The translations under genes were made by a program, and so were the position numbers. 64,000 nt of DNA from positions 310,001 to 374,000 of the forward strand of contig CAVWEX010000001.1 of assembly GCA_963754125.1 (NCBI GenBank), written 5' to 3'. This document shows, in pieces, positions 42,630-52,332 of the stretch. Below the pieces are notes generated by a model. That model was not told where the DNA came from and did not search any database. It saw only the letters and a program-made list of their open reading frames with translations. The first letter of the stretch is position 1. Each line of letters begins with the position of its first letter. Source of the DNA: RPQJ01 sp963754125. GTDB taxonomy: Bacteria; Pseudomonadota; Gammaproteobacteria; Steroidobacterales; Steroidobacteraceae.

Positions 42630-42914
42630 ATGGCCAGCAAGACGCCGGGACTCCGCTATCACTGCGTCACGGTCAACGCGGGTAAGCACGCCTGCCCGGC
42701 CGCAGGTGCCCTGAAGGACGTGCGCCTGCTGTCCGCGGAGGCCCCGCGCCTGCCGCTCCCCGATTGCGCGATGCCGGCCGACTGCCGCTGCACATATCGT
42801 CATCACGACGACCGTCGCGCCGGACCGCGTCGCGCCCGCGACCGCAACGAGCGCCCCGAGCCGTGGCCGAGCAGCGATCGCCGCCGCTCGATCGGCCGCC
42901 GGGCGACCGACTGA
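42630..42914 (+). CDS. Small Cys- and Arg-rich hypothetical protein
   Basis: A 94-residue protein with a GGGAGG ribosome site upstream of ATG 42630. It has paired cysteines (YHCVTVNAGKHACPAA; DCAMPADCRCTYRHHDDRR) followed by a strongly basic, low-complexity Arg-rich tail. The central Cys/His cluster could bind a metal. Small proteins with a similar centre occur in gammaproteobacteria without known function. It follows bfr by 46 bases, so an iron link is possible but unproven. Confidence 0.62.
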   Translation: MASKTPGLRYHCVTVNAGKHACPAAGALKDVRLLSAEAPRLPLPDCAMPADCRCTYRHHDDRRAGPRRARDRNERPEPWPSSDRRRSIGRRATD

Positions 42915-43029
42915 GCGGATCCTCTCCACGGGTACCTCCGGATTGACAGGTCCCCGGCGCCCCATAGCATCGCGGCAGTCCCGCCCGCCCCGACGATAGA
43001 CCGTCGGCGGCACCTTCCCGGAGCCCGCC

Positions 43030-44703
43030 ATGCCGTCGCCGAAACAGCCCAAGCGCCCGTCCCTTCCCCCGCTGCCCGAGTGGTTTCCGCGCGGCACGGC
43101 ACTGCTGCATGACCCGTCGCTCAACAAGGGCACGGCTTTCACGGAGGCCGAGCGCGACGCCCTCGGCCTGCGCGGCCTGCTGCCACCGCAGGTGGGCACG
43201 CAGGAACTCCAGGTTGCCCGGGTGCTCGAGAACTTCCGTCGCCTGACCACGCCGCTCGAGAAGTACATCCTGCTCGAGGCGCTGAAGGACCGGAACGAGG
43301 CGCTCTTCTTCCGGGTGATCATCGACAACCCGGACGAGATGATGCCGATCATCTACACGCCGACCGTCGGCCTCGCCTGCCAGCAGTTCGGCCACATCTA
43401 CCGCCGGCCGCGCGGCATGTTCATCTCGGCGGCGGATCGCGGCCGCATCGGTCAGGTGATGCGCAACTGGCCGCACCGCCAGGCCGCGATGATCGTGGTG
43501 ACCGACGGCGAGCGCATCCTCGGCCTCGGCGACCTCGGCGCCAACGGCATGGGCATCCCGATCGGCAAGCTGTCGCTCTACACCGCCTGCGCCGGCCTGC
43601 ATCCGCGCCTGTGCCTGCCGGTGATGCTCGACGTGGGCACCAACAACCAGGCGCTGCTCGACGACCCGCTCTACATCGGCCTGCGCCAGCGGCGCCTGTC
43701 GGGCGATGCGCTCGACGAGATCGTCGAGGAGTTCGTCGAGGCCTCGCAGCGCGTGTTCCCCGGCATCGTCGTGCAGTTCGAGGACTTCGCGAACCACAAC
43801 GCCTTCCGGCTGCTGCGCAAGTACCGCGACCGGGTGTGCTGCTTCAACGACGACATCCAGGGCACCGCCTCGGTGACCGTGGCCGGCATCTTCTCGGCGC
43901 TGCGCGTGACCGGCAAGCGCATGTCCGAGCAGACCTTCCTGTGCCTGGGCGCGGGCGAAGCGGCCACCGGCATCTCCGACCTGCTCGCGGCGGCGATGGT
44001 GGACGACGGGCTCGACCCGGCCGCGGCGCGACGACGCTGCTGGATGGTGGACTCGAAGGGACTCGTGGTCGCGAGCCGCACCGGCCTCGCCGAGCACAAG
44101 CTGGCCTACGCACACGAGCACGCGCCGGTGGCGGACTTCCTCGGCGCCGTCAAGGCGCTCAGGCCCACCGCGATCATCGGCGTGGGCGCGACGCCCGGCA
44201 TGTTCACGCGCGAGGTCGTCGAGGAGATGACGCGCCTCAACGAGCGGCCGATCGTGTTCGCGCTGTCGAATCCGACCTCGAAGTCGGAGTGCACGGCCGA
44301 GCAGGCGTATGCGTGGTCAGGCGGCAAGGCGCTGTTCGCATCGGGCAGCCCGTTCGACGCGGTGGACTGCGCGGGCCAGCACTACGTGCCGCGCCAGGGC
44401 AACAACTCCTACATTTTCCCGGGCGTGGGCCTCGGCGTGGTCTCGGTCGGAGCGACGCGCGTCACGGACGAGATGTTCATGGCGGCTGCGCGCGCGCTCG
44501 CCCTGCACACCAGCGAGGCCGACCTCGCACAGGGCAGCCTCTACCCGCCGCTCAACCGCGTGCGCGGCGTATCGGCGCACATCGCGGCCGCGGTCGCCGA
44601 GGTGGCTTACCGCGACGATCTCGCAACCGTGGACCGCCCGGACGACGTCGTCGAATTCATGAAGTCGAAGATGTACGACCCGCAGTACGTCAGCTACGTC
44701 TGA
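43030..44703 (+). CDS. maeA: NAD-dependent malic enzyme
   Basis: A 557-residue oxidative malate decarboxylase giving pyruvate and CO2. Family signatures include IIYTPTVGLACQQFGHIYRR (catalytic Tyr), LGDLGANGMGIPIGKLSLY, FEDFANHNAF, NDDIQGTASV (metal ligands) and the Rossmann stretch LCLGAGEAATGI. Length and long N-terminal domain match the MaeA/eukaryotic-like large form rather than MaeB. It is monocistronic by appearance and convergent with the amylase gene. Confidence 0.95.
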   Translation: MPSPKQPKRPSLPPLPEWFPRGTALLHDPSLNKGTAFTEAERDALGLRGLLPPQVGTQELQVARVLENFRRLTTPLEKYILLEALKDRNEALFFRVIIDNPDEMMPIIYTPTVGLACQQFGHIYRRPRGMFISAADRGRIGQVMRNWPHRQAAMIVVTDGERILGLGDLGANGMGIPIGKLSLYTACAGLHPRLCLPVMLDVGTNNQALLDDPLYIGLRQRRLSGDALDEIVEEFVEASQRVFPGIVVQFEDFANHNAFRLLRKYRDRVCCFNDDIQGTASVTVAGIFSALRVTGKRMSEQTFLCLGAGEAATGISDLLAAAMVDDGLDPAAARRRCWMVDSKGLVVASRTGLAEHKLAYAHEHAPVADFLGAVKALRPTAIIGVGATPGMFTREVVEEMTRLNERPIVFALSNPTSKSECTAEQAYAWSGGKALFASGSPFDAVDCAGQHYVPRQGNNSYIFPGVGLGVVSVGATRVTDEMFMAAARALALHTSEADLAQGSLYPPLNRVRGVSAHIAAAVAEVAYRDDLATVDRPDDVVEFMKSKMYDPQYVSYV

Positions 44704-44743
44704 ACCACGGGCGGGCACGACCGCACGGCGCCGCCGCGGGCGG

Positions 44744-46763
44744 TCAGAGCGCGACGGCGGTCAGCGCCGGCAGCACGCCGCGCAGGCGACCGCCGCTCAC
44801 CTGGAGGCTGACGCCGTTGCCGGTGAGGTCGCTCACCGTGCCGTCGGCCAGCAATTCGCCGACGGGGACGCCGCCGCCGCCGAGCGCGCCCAGGTCCACC
44901 GCGCTGCGCTGGTTGTTCAGCACCACCACGACGGATCTCTCGCCGGCCAGCGTGCGCGCGAAGGCAAGCACGTCGGGATCGGAGCCTCCCGCCGCCGGTC
45001 CGGTCACGGTCAGCACCGGAGCATTGAGGTTTGTCGCGTTGAGGGCGAATGCATAGCAGCCGGGCTGCGCGATCGTGATGCGACCGTTGCTGGCCGTGCC
45101 GGGCTGCGACGCCGAGCGTGATCGGCACGCCCACGGTCGTGGTCTGGCCCGGATTGGAGAACTCGGGCGACCAGTCCGCCGCCGCGACCTTGAACTCGTG
45201 CGTCGCGGCCCCGAGATCCACGGCCGCCTCGTACTGCCGGCTGCCGCGGTTCACGAACGCCTGTGATTCGGGAGGCGGGTTGGCCCAGCTGTCGAAGCTG
45301 CCGCGCACGAACAGGCGATCGCCGAAATCCGCCGCCGGGTCGAGCGAGGAGGCCGGCGGACGGCAGCCCCCGCCCGGTGCGAGCAGCGTCCGCTGCGCCC
45401 CGCGCCGCAGCGCCGGGTAGCGCTTGCGCAGCTCCGCGAGCGCCGTGAGCCGCTCGTCGAAGCGGGACGACTCGAGGCGCGTGAAGTCCATGTCCTCGCG
45501 GCTCGAGACGCCGATCGGGAGGTCGTACGAATCGCCCCGGCCGCGCATGGCGATCTCGGTGCCGTAGTACACGACGGGCGTGCCGCGCAGCGTGTAGAGC
45601 AACGTGAGCGCCATGTCGAGGCGCTGGTCGGCCTCCGCGGGCGCGACGCCCGCCGCCTCCGACTCCGACGCGAACCGCCACACGTCGTGGTTGTCGAGGA
45701 AGGTCGCGAGCCGCGTCGGATCGTCGTAGAGCGTGTCCTGCGCGAGCACGTCCGCGATGCGGCGCGTGCTGCCGCCGCGCGCAAGGCTGTCCACCATCGC
45801 GAACTTGAGCGGGAAGTCGAACACGGACGGCGAGCCGACCGTGTCGAGGTAGTGCGCAATGCGCGCCACGCTGCCATCGAAGGTCTCGCCCACGGTCCAG
45901 AAGCTGCGTGCATCGGCCGGGCTGCCGGCGGCGAAGAACTGCGCCCAGAAGGCGTCGCCGACGTGCTTCATCGTGTCCATGCGCAGGCCGTCCACCGAAG
46001 GGACGTTGTCGCGCAGCCAGCGGATGGTTCCGACCAGGAACTCGGGGACGCCGGATACTTCCTGCCTGAAATCCGGCAGGCCCGCGAGGCACATCGTCAC
46101 GTCGTCCGGGCCACACTGGCTGCCGATGCGGAACCACGTCGGCTGCTGCCCGGTGAGCGTGGAGCCGGGCCCGACATGGTTGACCACCACGTCCACAACC
46201 AGCTTGATCCCCGCCGCGTCCGCCGTGTTCCCAAGCGCCTGCAGGGCCGCGAGATCGCCGAAGTGCGGCTCGATCCGGTCGAAGCGCTCGGCCCAGTAGC
46301 CGTGGAACCCGGCAAAGGGCTTGCCCGCGTTGACGCCGCCGCCGTTGCCCGGCGCCGGCACCTGCAGCACGACCGGCGAGATCCAGATCGCGGTGAAGCC
46401 CATGCGCTGGAAATAGCCCTCCTCGATCTTGCGGCGGATCCCGGCGAAGTCGCCGCCGTGCCAACCTACGGGACTGGCGCGATCCACCGCGTCGCCGCGA
46501 CGATCGAGCAGGCCGCTGTCGTTGCTCGCATCGCCGTTCGCGAAGCGGTCGGTCAGGATCTGGTAGACGACCTCGTCGCGGAAGTCGGCGGGGGTCGCGA
46601 CCGGCGGGGGCGGCGGGAGCGGCGGCGGAGCGCCGCCGCCGCCCGGGTCGCCGCCCGAACCACCGGAATCGCCACCGCTGCCCGAGCCGCCGCCGCAGGC
46701 CGCCGCAAGCAGTGCGACGAGCGCGACCAGCCAACCGGAACGCCGGCGCGCGAGGTGCCTCAC
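44744..46763 (-). CDS. GH13 alpha-amylase lipoprotein (frameshift in C-terminal domain)
   Basis: About 670 residues. The GTG start at 46763 overlaps the amidohydrolase stop. A lipoprotein signal (LVALVALLAAACGGG, lipobox AAAC) and a Gly/Pro-rich linker precede the catalytic barrel. All four GH13 regions are present: DVVVNH, GLRMDTMKH (nucleophile Asp), VGETFDG (acid/base Glu) and FLDNHD. A carbohydrate-binding-like segment (FVRGSFDSWA, HEFKVAAADW) follows. A surplus base near 45109-45112 shifts the last 120 residues, which continue sensibly to the stop (ITIAQPGCYAFALNA). It acts on alpha-glucans outside the inner membrane. Confidence 0.88.
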
Positions 46764-48038
46764 GGCGCGCGGTACACCACGCCGTCCTTCATGACGAAGG
46801 CGACCTGGCTCGTGAGCGCGATGTCGGTGAGCGGGTTGCCGGGCACGGCCACGATGTCGGCGCGGAAGCCGGGCTCGACCTGGCCCAGGTCGCTCTCGCC
46901 GAGCACCTCGGCGGCGCGGAAGGTGGCGGCCTGCAACGCCTCGTGGGCCGGCATGCCGCCCTCGACCATGTAGCCGAACTCGAGCGCGTTGTCGCCGTGG
47001 GGACCCACGCCCGATGTCGGTGCCGAAGGCGATCTTCACGCCGGACTTGTAGGCCTTGCCGAACGTGTCCTGGATCTGCGCACCGATGCGCTCGGCCTTG
47101 ACCCGCACGATCTCCGGCAGATAGCCCGGCACCTTGGCTTTTTCCGCGACGAAGCGGCCGGCCGAGATCGTGGGCACGTACCAGGTGCCGTGCTTCTTCA
47201 TGAGCGCGAAGATCTCCTCGTCCATGTAGGTGCCGTGCTCGATGGAGGTGACCCCGCCCTCGATCGCGCGCTTCATGCCTTCCTTGCCGTGCGCGTGGGC
47301 CGCCACCTTGTAGCCGTAGTCCTTCGCGGTCTCGACGACCACGCGCACCTCGTCGACCGTGAACTGCGGCGCATCGCCGCTCTTCGCGTAGCTCATCACG
47401 CCGCCGGTGGCGGTGATCTTGATGACGTCGGAGCCGTCCTTGTAGCGCTGGCGCACGGCCTGGCGCGCGTCGTCCGCACCGTTCACGACGCCCTCGGTCG
47501 GGCCCGGCGTGCCGAGCACGAACGACAGCTCCGAATTCATGCCGTTGGTCGGGTCGGCGTGGCCGCCGGTCGTGGCGATCGACTTGCCGGCGGCGTAGAT
47601 GCGCGGACCCTTCACGAGGCCGGCGTTGATGGCGTCGCGCAGCTTCAGCGTGACCTCGCCACCGAGGTCGCGCACCGTCGTGAAGCCGGCCTGCAGGGTC
47701 TTCTCCGCGTAGCCCACCGCTCGCAGCGCGAAGTCGGCATCGTCGAGACGGAAGCGCTCCTCGTAGCTGCGCGGACCGGATTGCGAAGCCATGTGCACGT
47801 GCAGGTCGATCCAGCCGGGCATGCAGGTGTGCCCGGCGAGGTCCACCTCGCGGGCGCCCGGCACGGATGCGCGGCCCGGCAGCACCTCGCCAATCCTGCC
47901 GTCGCGGGTGACGATCGTGCGCGCGCCCACCAGGCGCGCCGACTTCGAGTCGAACACGTCGCCGCACTGCAGGGCGACGGTCTCGGCAGCAGCGGGCAGT
48001 GCGACCCCGAGGGCGGCGGCGAGCAGGATCATGCGCAT
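46760..48038 (-). CDS. Secreted amidohydrolase, prolidase-type (frameshifted)
   Basis: A metal-dependent hydrolase of about 425 residues with a signal peptide (RMILLAAALGVALPAAA). Metal-binding motifs are HVHMAS (HxH), VIKITATGG (bridging Lys), AAHAHGKEG, SIEHGTYMD and FGTDIG (catalytic Asp). After one surplus base near 47008-47012 the rest (PHGDNALEFGYMVEGGM) is in another frame and ends at 46760. Homologues act as Xaa-Pro or Xaa-Arg dipeptidases or similar amidohydrolases. It is coupled to the amylase by a GTGA overlap; a shared extracellular nutrient role is plausible. Confidence 0.86.
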
Positions 48039-48155
48039 GCGGGGGCTCCGGCGGGAAAGCGCGGAGTGTACCAAGTGCGACGACCGCGACGTCGGGCGCC
48101 CTGGGCTCGCGGACACGTGGATCCGCGGCTCCGGGACCGCTAACCTCCGCGGACC

Positions 48156-49052
48156 TTGACCGAGCCCCCATACGCCGCGACCCGCGGAACCTACGCCAAG
48201 CTGGTGACCGTGCCGGCCATCTGGGGCGGTACGTTCATCGCCGGGCGGATCCTGGCGCTGGCCGTGCCGGCTGCCGTGGGCTCGCTGCTGCGCTTCGTCG
48301 TCGCCGTTCTGGCGCTGCTGGCGGCGGCGTGGTGGCTCGAGGGCGGGCTGCCGCGCCTCACCCGCCGGCAGCTCATCGGCACGCTGCTGCTCGGCGCCAC
48401 CGGCATCTTTGCCTACAACCTGTTCTTCCTCGGCGCGCTTGCGCGGCTGCCGGCGAGCCGCACGTCGCTCATCATCGCGCTGAATCCGATCGTCACCATC
48501 GCCGCGGCCTCGCTGCTGCTCGGCGAGCGCATGAGTGCACGGCGCTGGCTCGGCGTCGCGGTGGCGCTCGCCGGCGTATGGATCGTCGTGTCGCGCGGCG
48601 ACGTGCTCGGTTCGGTCGGCGGAGCGGTGGGCCGCGGCGAACTGCTGATGTTCGGCGGCGTGTGTTCCTGGGCGGCCTACACGCTGATCGGCCGGCGGGT
48701 GCTCGCGGGCCTCACGCCGCTCGCCGCCACGACCTGGGCCTCGCTCTGGGGCGTGACCCTGCTCGCGCTCGCAGCGGCACCGGACCTGGGCAACCTCGGC
48801 ACGGACGACCTGACCCTGCCCGTCGTGCTGAGCGTGCTCTATCTCGGCGTGCTCGGCACGGCCGTGGGATTCGTCTGGTACTACCAGGCCGTGCAGCGGC
48901 TCGGCGCCTCGCGCACCGTGATCTTCAACAACCTGGTGCCGGTGTTCGGTGCGACATTCGGCGTGCTGCTGCTCGGCGAGCCGCTGCTGCCGAGCATGCT
49001 CCTCGGGGGAGCCATCGCGGTCGCCGGCGTGATGCTGGTGACGAAAGCCTGA
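48156..49052 (+). CDS. EamA/DMT-family permease
   Basis: A 298-residue membrane protein with ten hydrophobic helices in two EamA repeats. Typical segments are TVPAIWGGTFIAGRI at the start, LPASRTSLIIALNPIVTIAA, and VPVFGATFGVLLLGEPLLP in the second half. The start codon appears to be TTG at 48156, since no ATG is available before the first helix. Substrate cannot be predicted; many members export amino acids or metabolites. It converges with the UPF0149 gene. Confidence 0.87.
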   Translation: MTEPPYAATRGTYAKLVTVPAIWGGTFIAGRILALAVPAAVGSLLRFVVAVLALLAAAWWLEGGLPRLTRRQLIGTLLLGATGIFAYNLFFLGALARLPASRTSLIIALNPIVTIAAASLLLGERMSARRWLGVAVALAGVWIVVSRGDVLGSVGGAVGRGELLMFGGVCSWAAYTLIGRRVLAGLTPLAATTWASLWGVTLLALAAAPDLGNLGTDDLTLPVVLSVLYLGVLGTAVGFVWYYQAVQRLGASRTVIFNNLVPVFGATFGVLLLGEPLLPSMLLGGAIAVAGVMLVTKA

Positions 49053-49064
49053 AGCGCGGGCGGC

Positions 49065-49712
49065 TCAGGCCGTGGAGCGGGCCTGGTACACCATCCGTCC
49101 GATCTCGGCATAGCCGAGCATCGCCGCCTCGAAGTTTTCGAGCAGCGTCCGGGCGAGCGCGGGGAGCTCGGAGGCCGGCTGGCCGGATTCCTCGACCAGC
49201 CCTTCGGCGAACTTCGGGTCGATGAAGAACAACAGCGCGCTCAGGCAGGCGCCCAGCTCTTCGTCCACCTCCTGCGGCAGGTCCACCTCCCAGGCTTCCT
49301 CGAGCCAGTCGTGGCCCTGCGCGAAGCCGCTCGACCACTGCGCCAGCGGCGCGTCCTTGGCGAAATTGGCCTCGGCTGGCTGGCGTACGTCCACGCAGGC
49401 CGGCAGCCGCACCGTGGCGTCGAGCACGTCGCGGTTCAACTGGTTGTAGAGCGCCATGATCACGTGGTGGAAGCGCACGCCCTCGGCTTCGTCGGCAAAC
49501 TCCGGCGCGTCGGTATCGAAGATTGCCGGGATCCATTCCGAGGGCAGCACGAGGTCGGGCGCCGAGACGATCGCGAACAGGAAGCCGTACAGCTCCGCGA
49601 GCTCGAGCGTGTCGGGCGCACGCGAGCGGGCGTCGACCAGGAATTGCCGGAGCCACGCCTCGTCGGCAGGAGACAGGTCCGGAATGTCAGGGGCGGTCGG
49701 GGTGCTGCTCAT
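49065..49712 (-). CDS. UPF0149/YecA-like protein
   Basis: A 215-residue helical, acidic protein of the UPF0149 family (LSPADEAWLRQFLVDA, ELAELYGFLFAIVSAP, FAQGHDWLEEAWE, MLGYAEIGRMVYQARS). No C-terminal SEC-type zinc motif is present, unlike many YecA proteins. The function is unknown. It is 17 bases upstream of the hemG-like gene stop-side boundary and shares its direction. Confidence 0.87.
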   Translation of the reverse strand: MSSTPTAPDIPDLSPADEAWLRQFLVDARSRAPDTLELAELYGFLFAIVSAPDLVLPSEWIPAIFDTDAPEFADEAEGVRFHHVIMALYNQLNRDVLDATVRLPACVDVRQPAEANFAKDAPLAQWSSGFAQGHDWLEEAWEVDLPQEVDEELGACLSALLFFIDPKFAEGLVEESGQPASELPALARTLLENFEAAMLGYAEIGRMVYQARSTA

Positions 49713-49729
49713 CGCGGCATTTTACCCGC

Positions 49730-50266
49730 TCAGGCGAGTTTCAGCAGGTGTTCCCCGTAGGCACGGACGTCGTTCCAGTCCGTGTAGTCGATGACGGTGC
49801 GCGGGTCGGTCGGCCCGTGGGTGTACTTCATGATCAGCTGGATCATGACGCGCTCGTGCCACGGCCACGACGGGTAGTCGACCTTGCCGGCAATCACCTT
49901 GAGGTCCTTCGGGCGCCACGGCGACAGCTGCAGGAATTTCTGCAGGTAGCGATTGCCCTCGACCGTCGCCTTCTCGGGCGTGCGGGCCACCACCGACACG
50001 TTGAAGAAGCTGTTGGGCCGCGCCTCGAGCGACGCGCGGTGCCGCGTGACGAACTCGAACACGCTCTTGTCGTAGGTGCCGTAGAGCACCGGCGCACCGA
50101 AGGCGAGGACGTCGTAGCGGCCCCAGTCCACCCCCTCGTGATCGGCCTCGTTGATGTCCATCATCTCGCCGCGGCCGCCTGCCGCGACCACGCTCTCGCA
50201 GATGCGGCGCGCGATGCGGGCGGTGTGGCCGCCCCGGCTCATGTACAGGACCAGGACCGATTTCAT
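49730..50266 (-). CDS. hemG: HemG-like flavodoxin-domain protein
   Basis: A 178-residue flavodoxin-fold protein resembling menaquinone-dependent protoporphyrinogen IX dehydrogenase. The FMN phosphate-binding segment VLYMSRGGHTARIARRI is at the N-terminus and FGAPVLYGTYDKSVFEFV is the isoalloxazine contact. The segment HGPTDPRTVIDYTDWNDV near the C-terminus matches HemG. It would oxidise protoporphyrinogen to protoporphyrin in heme synthesis with quinone as acceptor. ATG 50266 is clear. General flavodoxin reductase function is an alternative. Confidence 0.85.
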   Translation of the reverse strand: MKSVLVLYMSRGGHTARIARRICESVVAAGGRGEMMDINEADHEGVDWGRYDVLAFGAPVLYGTYDKSVFEFVTRHRASLEARPNSFFNVSVVARTPEKATVEGNRYLQKFLQLSPWRPKDLKVIAGKVDYPSWPWHERVMIQLIMKYTHGPTDPRTVIDYTDWNDVRAYGEHLLKLA

Positions 50267-50406
50267 GCCTGCTGCTCCAGAGATCTTGCGCGCCCGACCG
50301 GGTACGCGAGGCGCACACGGTACGCGGCCACGCGGCGCCGAGGAATCGCGGAAAGCCGACATCGGCGCGGGTCCGGTCGCGCCACCCGGGCCATAATGCC
50401 GAAGCC

Positions 50407-51201
50407 ATGAACCGCCTGCCGACCCTGCTGCTCGGCCTCGCGCTCCTCGCCGGCGGCGCCGGCTGCCGACGACTGGGAACCGGTCGTCGCCGGCGTCGAG
50501 TATCGGCCGGATTCTTCGCGACGGCCTCGATGCGCACGCGGTGCGCGTGGATCTCGACGCGGCGTGCGCTCGCCGTCGTGGCCACGCCGGCCGCGCGACC
50601 GCGGCCTCACCGTCAGCGAATTCGCCAGGCGCCACGCGGCGCGTGGTCGCGATCAACGGCGACTACTTCGATCCGGCACTCGAACCCGATCGGCCTCGCC
50701 ATGGGCGACGGCGAGGTGTGGGCGCGCGCCGACGAGCGCGTGCGGCGGCAGGAGGTCGTGGGCGTGGGCGGCCGACGCGTCGAGATCTTCCCGCGCGCGG
50801 CGCCGCTGCGCGAACCCGAGCGCATGGATGACCGGCGCGATCTCGGGCTGGCCGATGGTGGTGGAGGACTGCGCGCCCGTCGCGAAGCTGCCGGGCAGCG
50901 ATCACTTCACGAACGCGCCGCATCCGCGTACGGCTGTCGGCCTGTCGGCGAACCGCCGGACACCTGCTGCTCGTCGTCGCGGACGGTCGACGCGAGGACG
51001 TGCCGGGTCCGACGCTGCCCGAGCTCGCGGCGTTGCTGGTCGAGGTGGGTGCGTGCACCGCGCTCAACCTCGACGGCGGCGGCTCGAGCGCGCTGTGGAT
51101 CCGGGATCGCATCGTCAACCGGCCGAGCGACCTCGTGGAGCGCCCGGTCGCCAATCACCTCGCCGTCGTGCCGGTGGATTGCGAAACCGAGGAGGACCTG
51201 A
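50407..51201 (+). pseudogene. Phosphodiester glycosidase (NAGPA-domain) gene with many frameshifts
   Basis: Pieces of one NAGPA-type phosphodiester glycosidase are spread over all three frames. They are a signal-like start (RLPTLLLGLALLAGG), DDWEPVVAGVEY, RDGLDAHAVRVDLDAAC, GLTVSEFARRHAAR, VVAINGDYFDPALEP, GDGEVWARADERV, GPTLPELAALLVEVG, LNLDGGGSSALWI and RPVANHLAVVPV. About seven indels in 800 bases are needed. This density, far above neighbouring genes, allows either real decay or a locally poor consensus. The last frame runs without a stop into the downstream thioesterase; the stop at 51199-51201 in the starting frame overlaps that gene's ATG. Confidence 0.72.
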
Positions 51202-51698
51202 TGCCCGTCCCGATGCCCACCGTCGAACAGGTGGACGAACTGCCGAGCCTCATGGAGCGGCGCATCCCGCTTGAATGGCAGGACTTGAACGGCCACGTCA
51301 ACGTGCGCCACTACCTCGAGCTCTACGACGCCGCGAGCTGGCCCATGCTCGCGCAGTTCGGGCTCGACGAACGGACCTTCACCGAGCACCGCCAGGGACT
51401 CTTCGATCTCGAGCACCACCTGTGGTACCGGGCCGAGCTGCACGTCGGTGACCTCGTGAGCGTGCACCCGCGATTCATCGCCCGCAGCGTGAAGCGCTTC
51501 CACGGCGTGATGTTCATCGTGAACCGCACCCGCTCGCAGCTCGCCAGCGTCTTCGAGTACGTGAGCACCGGCGCCGACCTCGAGGCCCGCCGCTCAGCGC
51601 CGCTGCCGGAGGGCTTCGCGGCCGAGCTCGACAGGATCATCGCGGTGCACGCGCGGCTCGACTGGCCGGCCCCGCTGTGCGGGGTGATGTCGGCCTGA
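51201..51698 (+). CDS. 4-hydroxybenzoyl-CoA-type (hotdog) thioesterase
   Basis: A 165-residue single hotdog-fold protein. WQDLNGHVNVRHYLELYDAA is the typical 4HBT active-site segment (Asn/His in DLNGHVNV). ATG 51201 is chosen because AGGAGG lies 6 bases upstream, although the open frame extends back into the glycosidase fragment. Members hydrolyse acyl-CoA thioesters. Apparent fusion with the upstream NAGPA domain is judged an artefact of frameshifts. Confidence 0.85.
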   Translation: MPVPMPTVEQVDELPSLMERRIPLEWQDLNGHVNVRHYLELYDAASWPMLAQFGLDERTFTEHRQGLFDLEHHLWYRAELHVGDLVSVHPRFIARSVKRFHGVMFIVNRTRSQLASVFEYVSTGADLEARRSAPLPEGFAAELDRIIAVHARLDWPAPLCGVMSA

Positions 51699-51775
51699 GG
51701 CGAGGGTCGCTGCGACGCCGGCCGAGCACCTGCTAGCATACGCAGCCCCACCGCTGTGTCAGCCCGAGGTCACCG

Positions 51776-52327
51776 ATGAGCCTGTCCCTCCGCGAGCAGC
51801 TGCTCAAAGCCGGGCTCGTCAGCGAGAAGCAGGCGAAGCAAGCCGAGCGCCAGACCAGCCAGCAGGCTCATCAGCGCAAGAAAGGCAGCCTTCCTGACCC
51901 CACCCCGAAGCAGCAGGCGGCGGCGCAGAAGGCTGCGGCGGCCAAGATCGCCCGCGACCTCGAGCTCAACCGCAAGCAGCAGGAAAAGGCCGAGCGTCGC
52001 GCCCGCGCCGCGCAACTGCGCCAGCTGGTCGAGCAGCTGCGGGTACCGCGACCCGAGAGCGACGACTACTACAACTTCGTGGATGGCGGCCGGATTCGCC
52101 GGCTGCAGATCACGCCCGAGCTGCGGGCGCGACTGGTCGCGGGCACCCTGGCGATCGTCCGCTACGACGGCCGCTACGACCTCGTGCCCGCCGACGCCGT
52201 CGAGCGCATCCGGGAGCGCGCTCCCGACGCGATCGTCGCGAGCCCGGCGTCCGAGCCGGCCGCCGCCCCCCAGGCCGAGGACGATCCGTACAAGGATTTC
52301 GTCGTCCCCGACGACCTGACCTGGTAA
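51776..52327 (+). CDS. DUF2058 protein (YaiL-like)
   Basis: A 183-residue highly charged protein. It starts SLSLREQLLKAGLVSEKQAK, has a long Lys/Gln/Ala/Arg-rich helix to about residue 90, then a globular part (DDYYNFVDGGRIRRLQIT, TLAIVRYDGRYDLVP) and an acidic tail ending in VVPDDLTW. This layout is characteristic of DUF2058, a gammaproteobacterial family sometimes described as nucleic-acid associated. The basic helix suggests RNA or DNA binding; the function is not established. Confidence 0.92.
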   Translation: MSLSLREQLLKAGLVSEKQAKQAERQTSQQAHQRKKGSLPDPTPKQQAAAQKAAAAKIARDLELNRKQQEKAERRARAAQLRQLVEQLRVPRPESDDYYNFVDGGRIRRLQITPELRARLVAGTLAIVRYDGRYDLVPADAVERIRERAPDAIVASPASEPAAAPQAEDDPYKDFVVPDDLTW

Positions 52328-52332
52328 TCACG

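Noticed and set aside
44694..48116. A 1140-codon open frame suggesting an amidohydrolase-amylase fusion
   Set aside because: The amidohydrolase continues in another frame after a single surplus base and stops at 46760, exactly overlapping a GTG start and lipoprotein signal of the amylase. Two genes explain it better.
51000..51698. Fusion of NAGPA glycosidase and hotdog thioesterase
   Set aside because: The thioesterase has its own AGGAGG site and ATG at 51201, and the glycosidase is heavily frameshifted, so the open frame between them is accidental.
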